Positions 33,493-44,930 of a stretch of 64,000 nt of DNA are shown here, in pieces (position 1 is the first letter of the stretch; each line of letters begins with the position of its first letter). Source of the DNA: Eudorina sp. 2006-703-Eu-15 (Eukaryota > Chlorophyta > Chlorophyceae > Chlamydomonadales > Volvocaceae). The stretch spans positions 186,001 to 250,000 of the forward strand of contig BDSI01000041.1 of assembly GCA_003117195.1 (NCBI GenBank), in the 5' to 3' direction. A program made the translations under genes and the position numbers. Under the pieces are notes generated by a model. It searched no databases and had not been told where the DNA came from. It saw nothing but the letters and a program-made list of their open reading frames with translations.

Positions 33493-35689
33493 GGCCCTGT
33501 TGTGGTACAGTACGTCAGCCCCGTTTGGGGCCGCAGTCGGCCCACTGCCGGCCGGGCATCTGTCGGCGTGCGGCTGCTTGGCACGGAGCACGGACGTGCA
33601 GGCTCGGCTTCATGGGGGCAGCCGTATATGTACGGCAGCATGAGAGATGACGGCTGGGGGATGCGGCGGGAGTGCTGGGGGAAGGGTGAGCTTGTGGTGT
33701 GACGTGGTGTGGTGGTGTGGGTCTTGTACATATCATCCAGATGGGGCTGTTGGCGATGAGATCCATCATCCATGCCCCGTCATCATGCGGTATGTACGGC
33801 AGCACCTGCGCGTGCGACGTGCCCCCCCTGGCTCCCCCGCTCCGCGCCTGACGCGGCAAGCGACACGCCTGGCACTGACGACGCACACGGCCAGCCCGGC
33901 TGACGCACGGGTCCACCTTGTAACGGTTACTACTACAGGGACCGGACCGGAGCGGAGCGGAAGGGCTGTGTATGGGCCATGTGTGTGAGGGCACCGAGTA
34001 GGAGGGCTCCCGCGTCCATCGCGTTCCGGAGGGCGACATGGCTCGCGGGTGGCGGGTGTATCATGATCCCTAGAGAAAGATGAGGAGGAGATGCGGCCTC
34101 TCGAGGGGCGAGGCCCGACGGTCGGATCCCAGGGAGGCGGCAAGGCGGCTGTGGACTGCTTACACACCGCCAGTCACGTCACCCACCTCAGCGGCGCCCT
34201 GCCCTACCCAGACACACCCAGCCAATCACATACGGCACACGCACATCAGCCCCATCAGGTGGAGCCATCCGACAGCAAGGGGCGCATCAAGGGGCGACAC
34301 TGCGGCGGCCAGGGACCAGCGGCATTGCATCACAGATGGGTTCGCAGGGACGTTGACTCGCCACCGCTTGCAGCCATTTCACACATCAAATTTTTGCGCA
34401 ACAGAACGTCCGCCGATGACCCGTCATTACACGTCCTCTCCCGGGGTTTTAGAGAAAGATCCAAGGCCAAAGCGAGTCCTGCACCACGGCATCATCATGT
34501 ATATGATGCTTTAGGTACGGCACGCCGTACAGGTAACGATGTAATTCGACTGCCGGTGCGCGTACGTCTGGCGGCGAGGCACCGAGATCTGCAGGGATCT
34601 GACCCAGCCTTCAAAACAATCTTGTCCGCAAATCCTACCCTCGGAACGCAGTACTGTCGTACACAAACACTGTTGCAGCATAGCTATAAAGCGTACTGCG
34701 CCCTCAAGTATCCAGGGTGGAGAAACAAAAAATGACATTGGGACGGCGGATAATCACGCCAAAGAAGTCGTACTTGGCAAAGATGGTTCATACATCCCTA
34801 TCGCATGTATGCCACCATAGCACATTGCCAACCAAAACACAATAGCTCGGACGACGCGGACAAGTAACAGACAAGGCAAGAAGAGTCGTGCTTCGAAAAC
34901 CCGAGCCGCGAGCTGTGTGTTCGTGTGGTCGTGTGTGCGGGTGTATCCCTCCCCGAGATCAAGTGCCAATGTTTTGAGTGCATGTCTGTGAAGGGCCCTA
35001 TCCCGGCAGAGCCAGTGTCGTCCTCTCCTTATTCGAATCCACACTCGGCACCAAAGATCGACAGCAACCGGGCAATCCGCTGCCCAGTCAAACAACAGCC
35101 CTCGAACCCAGCCCTCGAGACCCATTGGCCCAAAGGTCCTTAGGGCGCGCGCTCGCCGCTACCGCAACATCCCCCCCGTGGAAGCCCGCACCCAACCAAC
35201 CAATTCACTCCCCACCACCGCGGTCCGAAACAACCTCGATCAGCCAGCCCCCTCCCAACGTCCGCGCTCTCGCAAGCCCCTCGAGCGTCCCCGTCCTCTC
35301 ACGTCGTCTTGTCGTACCCACCACTGGTCCACTTGAGATACACAGACCAGTCCTATCAGGAGGTGCGTGTGTGTGTGAATGTGCATGTTGTCCATCACGT
35401 CATCACGTCCCACCTCACCAACCAGGCCCCCTGGGGCAGTCCGTCCGCAACGACAAGACGTCACGCAGACGAACACACAGACCCGGGTGGCTCCGCTCCC
35501 ATCGGGCAGCACACAACTCCCGCCCACCCCGCGGTGGGCTGGGCTTCATCATTAGCCGCACCTCCCGCGGGGGGTCGCCGCCCGGGGCAACGAGAGCGCG
35601 CTCCCTCGGGAGTCGGGACATCGTTCAGAGCTCCAGGGGCGCCGCCCCCAAAAGCCGCCAATTCGCAGCACTGGTTCGGCTTCAGACCT
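33493..35689. other. Convergent intergenic region
   Basis: Lies between the 3' ends of the UBZ4-like gene (plus) and ACX (minus). No exon is supported. The plus-strand frame at 34978-35853 overlaps the ACX last exon and reads as low-complexity shadow. Confidence 0.45.
33919..33923 (+). promoter_or_regulatory. Candidate poly(A) signal
   Basis: TGTAA lies about 430 nt past the stop codon of the UBZ4-like protein. Confidence 0.4.
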
Positions 35690-38600
35690 TCAGACCTTGC
35701 GCCAGTCAAACGCAATGGGCGCCTGCAGCAGGTGGTCCGGGATGCCGAACGAGTCGCACAGCGCCACTGCGGCACACCGGGGCCCGCCAGCCGTCAGGGT
35801 GCCGTACAGCTCCGCCGTGGCCGTACGGAGCGCCGCCACGTCAGCGCGGTTGAGCGCGCCCACCTCCAGGTAGAACTCCAGGGAGCGCTGCAGGCGGCTC
35901 AGGCCGTACAACTGGGCCAGCAGCTCCAGGGCGGGTCGCAGAGAGGCCGGGGCGCGCTCCACCTCCTGAACAGGAGAACGTCCAGAGGCACACGGGTCGG
36001 TAGGGTCGGTCAACACACGAGGTAGCCGCCGTCACCATCAAAGCATGCCATTGGATTGCACTGCACAGTAATTCGCTCGACTCTTTAAAGTAGTTGGCAG
36101 ATGTCCACATGTATAGACGTCCACATACACACATACGCGTTTCCTCGCTGACTACATTCCTCCCTAAATCCACACAACCTACCTCGTGCACCATTCGACA
36201 ATCCGCCGTACAACGACAGACGCGCCATCCTGGATCCTGGATCACCCACCCCCGCTGCCCCCCCCACCTGCAGGCGCCCCCCCCATTACCCTCTCCAACC
36301 CATACCGCTACCTGCAGGAAGTTGGCGTGACAGAACCGCTCCATGGAAGCCCACCCAATCGACACCACAACATCCAGCTGTCGGTCAAACGCCGCCGCCG
36401 AGGCAGCGGCCTTGGCGGCGGGACCGTCCGCGCGCGTGGCCGCGGCCGCCATCTCCCCTGCCACCCGCGCCACCAGGGCGCCTTCGCGGAAGGCCAGCAG
36501 CGCCTGAAGCGTCCTGGGGCAGCAGGTGCCGCCCGCCGCCAGGGCGCCCGCCGCCGGGACCGCCGGGGGCCCCCGGGACAGCGCCGCCCGGTCCTCCAGA
36601 AGCGACCTGGCCACCTGGGGGTCAGGGGGGGACACACACACACATACATACATACATACATACATACAGGTGTGTGGGTCTCTTATCTAAACACACACAC
36701 GTGTGGTCGGGCGGGTTCCTTTCCTGAGCACACGCGTGTGTCCCCCGTTTGGTGGCTTACGGGCATCTCGCGGGCTTAGCTATGCCCCGTCCCCCGTGCA
36801 TGCCACGCACTCCTCCTCTGCTGCCTGCCTAGGAACACACACGTGTGTCCGCCGTCAAGACACCAGCCGCCTTTGGTAATCCAGCACCCTCTCGGCCAAC
36901 GTGCCACCCACCTCTTTGGCTCGCGCAATCCTCAAGCCCCAACCCCCCCAATCCCAACCCTCTTTCAAACCCCTAAGCCCCCCATCCACCGCCTCCATCA
37001 CACCCTTCCCCACTCGCCCCCCCACCTGCTGCATCATGACCGTGTTGTCGCCCTCAAACGTCACGTCCACATTCATGTCCGTCATGAGGGGACCAATCTT
37101 GTTGGACGACAGGAAGCCCATGCCGCCGCAGCACTCGCGGCAGTCCTAAACAGGCAACAAGGGACAAGCCAGAGAGCAATCCAGGCAGCGATGAGGACCC
37201 CTAGGGGCGCGACCCGGGTGGCGGGGGGAATGAGCGTGAGCCGCCCAAACATAGATCATCCTGGCAGGTCGGGGAGATCAGTGAGGTCCCCGCCGCACTC
37301 GTCCCCAGAACCCCCGCTCACAAACACACACGGACGGCGCTCCCCCCCACATACCCACACAGTCCCACCTGCATCGTCTCCACCCGGCCCCAGGTGGCTG
37401 CGGCCTTAAGCCCCGAGGACAGCACGTGGATGGCCTTGGCGTCCGCGGGGCGGCGGGCAGCCACCAGCGACTTGAGGTGGCCCAGGGCCAGATGCAGCGC
37501 GTACGTCTGAGCCAGCGGGGGCAGCAGTCGGGCCTGCGGGGAGGTGGGAGAGGAGGGGACAAGGGTGGACCCCTCCTGTCAATCCATCGGGACAGCGGAC
37601 AGCGAAACGATACCAGAGCCACTGGGTATCCCCCCTGGGGTCACTGCACAGCATTCCGCTCCCAACCTCCCCCTCCCCGCCCCGGCCGGCCGACTGTGAG
37701 ACGGACCTCTAAATCCCATTCGGCCCCGTCGCTACCCTTCCGACCACCATCACCACCACCACAACCAGCCTACAGATGGAAGGGTGGTGGGGGTCGCGAG
37801 CCCAACACCCACTGCCCCTCCCAGGGCTCAAGGTGGTAGGGATGGCAGGGAGGGGTTCACGAAACCGGATCCCGCACCCGCCCTTCACCCGGCACCCGAC
37901 CCACCCCCCCAACCCTCCCCACCTGATGGGTCACGTAGTCCATGATGGGTCGGTCCCCGAACTGGGTCCGCGAGCAGCCGTAGCGAATGGCGATGGTGAG
38001 AGCCAGCTTGGCGCCGTCCACACCGCCAGCGGCGATCAACACACGACCTGCGGACGATGCGGTGTGAGCAACAGTCGTGTGCGTATAAAGGCCACACATT
38101 CTCACACACATTCTCGCGGCTCAGTTATTTTTTACACACACACACACACATTCTCGCGGCTCAGTTATTTCCTACACACACACACATTGTGCGTATGATG
38201 AGGGTTCGCGCAGTACCCCCCGGAGTGAAAACAGAGCCACAGGGGCGTGTCCAGGGAGGGGGACAGCCAGGGACGCAGGGAGGTCTGTGGAATCCACCCC
38301 AGGCACCTTCAGCACAGCGAGGCCAATCAGCCTATAGAGCCCCACCCATCCTGTCGTGCAACCTGACCTCAGCAGATAACATGGCGCAAAGGATAGATAC
38401 CGTGTACGGCATGCACGACGTGCTAGAGGATTCCATCCATCGCCTAAGCGATTCTATCCAAAAAGCGTTGGCGGTCAAGTTGGGCGACGCGACCATGCGG
38501 CTCTTGCCCCTTTCCCTCCCTCCCTCCCTCCCCCCCTGGAGGCCACCCCCAAGGCCACCCACGCACCCGTGGTGAGGCCCCCCACGACGGTGCCGAAGCG

Positions 38601-41180
38601 CTGCGAGACGCTCGGGATCGAGGACGAGTAGACGCCGTCCGGGGACACCGAGGCGAAGGCATCCAGCATGTCCTGATCAGGAAACAACCATAACCACATA
38701 AATACCCATTCACACACACACACACACAAGTGTGGACGGCAGGCAAGATGTCGGATGCATCTCGAAGGTTCTATTAGCGGTAGCATTAACCGCGCTGTGC
38801 CTCAGAAAGGTCTGCACCACCCCGGTGGTGGTGGTGGTGGTGGTGGTGGTGATGGCCCGGAGGAGGCGCCCGGCCACACTGGCTTCCGAGCTCACACGCG
38901 CCATCCAACCGTCCCCTTCAGCCAGCAACATTTTTTCCCGGGCTCTAGCGACACCAAACACCGGCGGCAGCCCAGTCCCTCCCATACCCCCGACACCTCC
39001 GCCTACACACTCTCCCCACTCGACATACCATACATGCACGGCCTCACTGTCCCCGTTCCCCGTTTGAAGGGTCCCCCGCTGCCGCCCCCCCTCCTCCCTC
39101 ACCTCCCGACATGACCCTCCCCCCCCCTTCCAGTGGGCCCCCCCTCCTCCCTCACCTCCCGACATGACCCTCCCCCCCTTTCCAGCGGGCCCCCCCTCCT
39201 CCCTCACCTCCCGACATGACCCTCCCCCCCTTTCCAGCGCGGCCCCCCTCTTCCCTCACCTCCCGGGGCACCCGCACGTGGTCAAACCAGATGCGGCCGT
39301 TATCCACCCCGTTGAGCCCCATCTTGGGGCCCTGGTCCTGGATCCGAACGCCCGGCATCAACCGCCCGGCGTCGTCGCGGATGCGGACCACAAACACATG
39401 CGGGCCCTATGCAGGAAGCGCGGGACCAGGGGTATGACGACGAAGCCATATGTCAGCAAAAACACAAATCAGCGAGATGTGTTCACAAAGGGCAGTTTAG
39501 GGGTGGAGCGGTGAGATGCTGCTAGGGGCTGGAGGGTGAGCGACAGGGCAGGGCAATCTTGAAGGGCGGCCCTTAACGCCCCGGACAGCAAAGCGCACCG
39601 CCACAGGAGGAACACCCCTGGCACAACGTAATCCCAGAAAGAAACAACCCAAATGGCACGAGGTGGGTCCCTAGAAGGTTGAGGGGGCGGAAGAAACAAC
39701 TTCATCCAGCAAGCCCAGCGGCAGGGCGGCCCTGAGCCGCTGGGACCACGGGGTGTTCCCCGCTGTGTCTGTCAACTCCCACGGAGGCCACCCCGGCCAC
39801 ATGGGCAGGGTGCAGCTACCCACCTGCCACTGACCCCCCACAGTCAGCTGGGCAAACACAGCGCAGATCTTGCCGTGCTGTCCCGAGCCGCCAATCCAGT
39901 ACTTGGATGCCTCGTCGTTGGGCGTGTGGATGATAAACTCGCGCTTGTCGTTGTCGTACACAGCCGTTGTCTCGATGCCCATGACGTTGGATCCGTGGCC
40001 CAGCTCCGTCATCCCGAAGCAGCCCGGCAAGGTCAGGTCGTCAATACCCGGCAGGTACCTGCGGGCGTGTACGGGTGGGTGTACGGCAGGGAAGGTGTGC
40101 GTTCATATGTAGTATCCATGGCAGGAGGACGGCGCCCTTGTTCATGGGACGAGCAAGCGTCATGCCATACCAATTCGGGGGTAACACAGAGTGGGCTGTC
40201 TGGAGGACTCTGCCGCTCCCGCTGAGTCGAATGCCCCCTTCCCCTTCACCTTTCCCTGCCCCAGGAAAGAGGGGCGAGACAAATTTGCCCTGTCACTCAC
40301 TTTGCGTGATGGTAGGCGGTCCCCAGCTTCGCAATGGTACCCCCGCACAGGGTGAAGTGCACACCCGACTTGATGGCCAGAGAGTAATCCGCATACATCA
40401 AGCACTCCAGGGCGGCGATGAAGCGGCGCGGGTCTGGATGGGGAAAAGATGGATAAACACACGAGTGATCACATGAGGTCAATTGTTTTCAGTGACACCG
40501 ATTAGTCGAAGAGATGCAGGACTGAGGCACCCTCCCGAGTAGACGGTACGACGCTACGACAACCTCTTCCGCAAGTGCGCGGTGCCCGAGACAGAAGTTC
40601 AATTGGCATGAACACATGAACACTGCGAAGCGATGTGCGGTCTGGTGGTCCTGGCTCGTGGCAAAGCTTACCGTTGTTGTAGTCGCGGACCGAGAAAAAC
40701 TTCTGCGCGACGAACTTCTTCAGGCGCTGAAGCGTCTGCTCCCTGAAATCCATCAAGCCCTGGTAATAGTTTGGCCTGTAAATGTCATCCTTTGTCGTCA
40801 CAAGGGAGAAGGTTGCAGTGGGGGCCGTCCGACGTCAGCCAAGAGACAACCGTCAAGCCGCGACCAGACATCGCATGATGTTATACTAAACACCTATTTA
40901 ATCCTCCTATTTTCAAATGTCGAACTTTACATAAACGTCAATGCGAGCATATATCGGAGACGAAGTTGCCAAACCTGAATTGTTACACCCTAAAACTTGA
41001 CGGACCTCGCACCTTCAAGAACTCAAAGATAGCCTCCCGCAATTCTTTGTTGTCATGGACGAGGAAGGTGCTCATCTCCTTAGGGCATACCGTCAGCCGA
41101 GTGGTCGTGGTCGCATTCCCCGCTGTCATTTGACGGGTAAGCACCTGGAGTCGCTCACTAGCCTTCTCCGCGGTCGTCAT
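35690..41180 (-). CDS. ACX: Acyl-CoA oxidase (peroxisomal-type, 11 exons)
   Basis: Exons, high to low: 41180-41013, 40789-40672, 40433-40301, 40058-39824, 39406-39260, 38672-38567, 38047-37923, 37533-37369, 37145-37026, 36614-36312 and 35965-35690. All junctions are GT-AG and in phase, giving 631 aa. The enzyme makes trans-2-enoyl-CoA and H2O2 from acyl-CoA with FAD, the first step of peroxisomal beta-oxidation. Seen: GCFGMTELGHGSNVMGIETT (flavin/acyl signature), KYWIGGSGQHGKICAVFAQL, GPKMGLNGVDNGRIWFDHVR, YGCSRTQFGDRPIMDYVTHQ, and DVTFEGDNTVMMQQ, whose Glu is the expected catalytic base. The length is close to that of plant ACX enzymes (about 660-690). Residues 10-18 (RLQVLTRQM) resemble a PTS2 signal. 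The C-terminus DWRKV is not a PTS1. Confidence 0.96.
36643..36668. repeat. (CATA)n microsatellite
   Basis: Tetranucleotide run following a (CA)n tract, inside the intron before ACX exon 10. Confidence 0.8.
38100..38190. repeat. Tandem duplication with (CA)n tracts
   Basis: TTCTCGCGGCTCAGTTATTT occurs twice about 41 bp apart, each followed by a (CA)n run. It lies in the ACX intron between exons 6 and 7. Confidence 0.75.
38820..38852. repeat. (GGT)n microsatellite
   Basis: About nine GGT triplets inside the ACX intron before exon 6. Confidence 0.8.
39091..39260. repeat. ~52-bp tandem repeat that duplicates the ACX exon 5 splice donor
   Basis: CTCCTCCCTCACCTCCCGAC begins units at 39091, 39144 and 39196, and a diverged form surrounds the true exon border at 39260. 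On the minus strand each unit reads CGGGAGGTGAGGGAGG, the same as the real exon 5/intron junction (CGGGAG|GTGAGG). Confidence 0.75.
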
Positions 41181-42166
41181 CTCTCAAATTCTTTCCGCGA
41201 GTCAAATGCGTTTATACAATGTTTAAACCAATTCAGTTGGTCGCGGGCTCTGCAGGAGTTGAGCAGCGTATCAGCGTGAAGTAATTAATGTTGGGTTCTC
41301 AAGCATGGGTATATATAGGACATACGAAATGGGGTACAGCCCATACTGGGACTCGTTTTCTCGTTTTCCACGCAAGCATATGCTGTACTCGCCGTACGTT
41401 GAACGCAGAGCCCCACTCTTCGGTGAGGTCGATGCAGGCCTGCGTTATGAAATTGTTACCTAGAACCTAACAAATTCCCAAAACTTGTGGCGTCTGAAAT
41501 TCGTGGGACTCGTGGGACTCGTAAAATTCAACATATCTGCGATGGCCCTTGCCCGTCAGCGTTTATCTCAGGTACTGACTCTCTATGATTAAAAGAAAAG
41601 CGTTGTATATGAGATCTTTGGTTGTCTGCCAGTGTCGGTGGTGGTGTGCAAGCACTACCAATCAAAACCAAACACGCGTGTGTATATTCCCAAATAAATA
41701 ATGCAGGCGTCGTGCAGCACATCAGCCTCATCAACGCGTGGCGGATGGTCAGGTGCGAGTGATGTCCCGACACTGTAACGCTGTCAGAAAGATCCGACCA
41801 CAAACGAATGAATATTCCCGGCGAAATTGCTTCCTTGACTTGCAGTTGGTCGTAAGCATCGGGTGATCGTATGTCAAGCGATGAAACAGGTGCGGTGCAC
41901 GGTCACCACTCGCGATTCCAGGTTGTTCCCGCACGAGAGGTTGGCCTTGGCTCCCTGCAACGCAACTACTCAATTTTCTTATCCCACCCGGCACCACTAT
42001 GCAATCGTGATCCAACGTCGAGCTAGCGTCCGCGTTTGCGGCACTCACAGTGAAGTCGAGTGTTTCACGTAAGCGCCTACGGTAGTGGACATCCCTGCGC
42101 GCACCTCGTCGCATGCCAACGTCACATCCTCACCCCTGACTGCACTGCACCTCCCGTCCCCAACAG
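41181..42166. other. Divergent intergenic region (ACX and lumenal protein promoters)
   Basis: Holds the ACX promoter on the minus strand and the 5' part of the lumenal-protein gene on the plus strand. A plausible first exon of the latter at 41881-42068 (MKQVRCTVTTRDSRLFPHER, ending at a GTAAGC donor) does not join the next exon in phase, so it is not included in the model. Confidence 0.45.
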
Positions 42167-44930
42167 GAGCCAGGCAACCTGCCTCGCCACCTGGCGGCGG
42201 GCTTGCTGGCGGTGTCCTCAGCAGCAGCGTTGGCGCTCACAGCGGCCCCCCTGGACGCCTTGGCCGTGTCGGGCGGTGGCGGCGTGTCTGAGTCGCTTGC
42301 TGGTGAGTTTAGAGTCGCCGTACAGCCGGGTGCGATAATGTGGCAGTCAAGTCGTGTGGCAGAAGAGGGCTTATCAGGCGGCTAAGTCTGCCGCTATGGG
42401 CAAACCGGGTGCAACTGGCCCTACCTTGTCGCATGACCAGCCTGATCTGCTTTCACGTGAAGCAAGCGAGCAACCCTTCTGTTGGTGCGGTAACGTAGTC
42501 GCGGGCGGGATGAGGTGCGTCGCCAGGCGGACGGGGGGCGCTGGTGTACACGCCCGCGGAGCGCGGGGCAGAGGGGCATACGGTACTCCGAATCGGTACC
42601 AGCCTCACCTGACCCCGTCTCACCTCACCTGTCACGTGGTGCCAGCGCGTGACCCCCTGGGCCGGCCCCCTGGCCGGGCCCCCCGGCCGGCCCCCTGGCC
42701 GCCCCTCTGGTCTGGTCTTGTGCCCGACATGGGACATGGGCCGTGTGCACAGCACTGTGTGGCTGCTGTGAGGGAGATGAAACGACCTCCTTGCCAGGCC
42801 CTGCTCGCACGCGCGCGCTGTCTTGGGGGGGGGTCGCTTCCATCTTCCTGTGGGGGGAGTGCAGGGCATGTATGTGTGTGGCGCATGTCGCGCTTCGACG
42901 CGGCGGTCGGCGGCGCACCGCCCCGGGGCATGCGACCCCGCGCTGGGAGGATGACCTCGCCGCTCGGACATGGCGGGGTCGTGTTCCTGGCGATCCATGA
43001 CGACCTGCGACCGGTGACCGGGTCTCGCCACGTGGGCCCTCCTGTGTGTGTGCGGAGAGCCCACAGGGCGAGACCCGGTCACCGGTCGCAGGTGGTTTAC
43101 TTTTCCTGATGATGTCGTGGGCACGTCCCGCATTACCACCAGTCGGGATGGACAGTGAAGCCGATGTGCTGGTCATGTAATTGTTGGACTCGTGTCACAA
43201 TCTGCGAGTCCCACACACATGCTGCATGGTGTCGCATCAGCAGCAGCTGCCGATGCAGCAACAGCAGCGTGGAAAGAGCTCCTCACCTCCCAGTGCGCGC
43301 GGATGCCGCCCACACCCGGCCCCGCCCCGCTCCCTTCGACCACCTCGCACTCAGGCAAGGATCTGTCGGGCAAGGACCTCCGCAAGTTCAAGCTCACCAA
43401 GGCCAACCTGCGGAAGGTGAGGCCGCGAGTGCGGGCTCGGAGGTTGCTCGGTAGGCGGGAGGGCAGGCCGCTGGACCCAGCCAGTGTCCGTCGGCTCCTC
43501 GGCGCATGCCGGCTAAGGGAGCGTTGACTGGCCCCGCAGTTTTAGGGTGCTGGCGGGTCTAGGGTCGTGGAGTCGGAGAGTCGGGGATTAGGCGACCCCT
43601 ACGTAGGGCGTTCAGATCCGACCAGGTCAGGTCACGAGTAATGTAATGTATTGTATTGTAAGGGTGGGGAGGTCCTCTTCTGATCGGGTTTGGGTTGTCT
43701 GTCCCGAGGGACCCTAGACTGCCCCCGCTGACTACAACCCTCCCTGCGACCGCAGACAAACTTCACGGGCGCGAACCTGGAGGGCGTGTCGCTGTTCGGC
43801 AGCCTGAGTGGTGAGTGAGCCCCGGGTGAGCTCCGGGGGAACCCAGGGGCAAGGGGGCAGGGGGCCTACCTGCTGCCCCGACCCGACTTCAAGTCCGGAA
43901 AGTAAACGGGGTGCTGTTCTAGCGGTGCAAGTTATGCAAGTGGGCTCAGTTGCGGGTGTGAGAGCCTGGCCTCAGCCGGATGGGGTCGACAGGTTTCCGA
44001 CGAAAGAACTCACCTGGCGTTGACGTACGGATATACGGAGGCTGCGGAGAGGCGCTTGCCGCATTAGTTGGTTACACGCGCTAATACATGCTACACACCT
44101 GCTGCGATCCTTCTTTGTGAAACTAGTACCGTATGGCAAGTGGGTCACCGCTTGCCCCAGTCGGTGAACGTCCGGTCCCGTCCTCTTCTGGCCGTAATTC
44201 CGGGTGGGGCGGGGCAGAGGGCGCCATCTTCCGCGGCGCCAACTTGCGCAACGCGGACCTGGAGAGCGGTAACTACGAGTTCGCGGACTTCACGGATGCG
44301 GTCATGGAAGGGGCGTTCGTCAACAACGCCCAGTTTGTCAAGGTGGGCCAGGACCCAGAAGGTCAAGGGAGGGGTCGGCGAGACTGGGCGGGAACGTGGT
44401 CTGGAATGGCTGTGCTGTGGCTGGGCGGATCCGGGTTGGCGGTGCGGGGCGTCGTGCCTGCGTTTGTGACAAACACAGCGATGGGCGCCCCTCGGGTACG
44501 TACGGCATATGATTCCACACCCGACCTTCCACCCCGCCTGCGTCCCGCGGCCATGTCCCGGCAGTCCCAGGCATTTCCCGTCTGATTGCATTCTTCCTCA
44601 ACAGATGTCAGACAGGGACCCCCGCCCCTGTTCCCGGGCTCCCTGCCTGCCACCACGCGCCGCCTGCCCTTGGCCCGTTCGTTCCCTCCCAGCTGCACCC
44701 GCCTGCACCCGGCCCTAAGTTCCCACCTACCCACCTCCCCAATGTCCCATATTCCCAAATGCCCTGCGCCCTGCCCTGCCCTGCCCCCTGCCCCCCAGGT
44801 GACCATCACCGGGTCGGACTGGACGGATGTGGTGCTCAGGAAGGACATCCAGAAGGAGCTTTGCGCCATTGCTGACGGCGTCAACCCCACCACCGGGGTC
44901 AGCACCCGGGACAGCCTGCTGTGCCCGTGA
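42167..44930 (+). CDS. Thylakoid-lumen pentapeptide-repeat protein (5' end not resolved)
   Basis: Exons 42167-42302, 43355-43416, 43756-43810, 44218-44342 and 44799-44930 join in phases 1,0,1,0 with GT-AG introns, giving 169 aa plus a missing N-terminal transit region. The first mapped exon encodes a hydrophobic segment (LLAVSSAAALALTAAPLDAL) ending in an A-x-A-like site, typical of a lumen-targeting signal; no twin arginine is seen just before it. The rest is a pentapeptide-repeat solenoid of A(N/D)LXX type: GKDLRKFKLTKANLRK, TNFTGANLEGVSLFG, GAIFRGANLRNADLESGNYE and VTITGSDWTDVVLRKD. The C-terminus is NPTTGVSTRDSLLCP with one Cys. Plants have several such lumenal proteins of 15-20 kDa; their function is unsettled. 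Confidence 0.85.
43003..43093. repeat. Long hairpin with 35-bp arms
   Basis: Arms 43003-43037 and 43059-43093 are reverse complements with two adjacent mismatches and a 21-nt loop. The outer 27 bp pair perfectly (starts ACCTGCGACCGGTGACCGGG). It lies in the intron between the first two mapped exons of the lumenal-protein gene. Confidence 0.8.

Noticed and set aside
34978..35853. Plus-strand 291-codon ORF
   Set aside because: Overlaps the well-supported last exon of ACX on the other strand and reads as low-complexity shadow.
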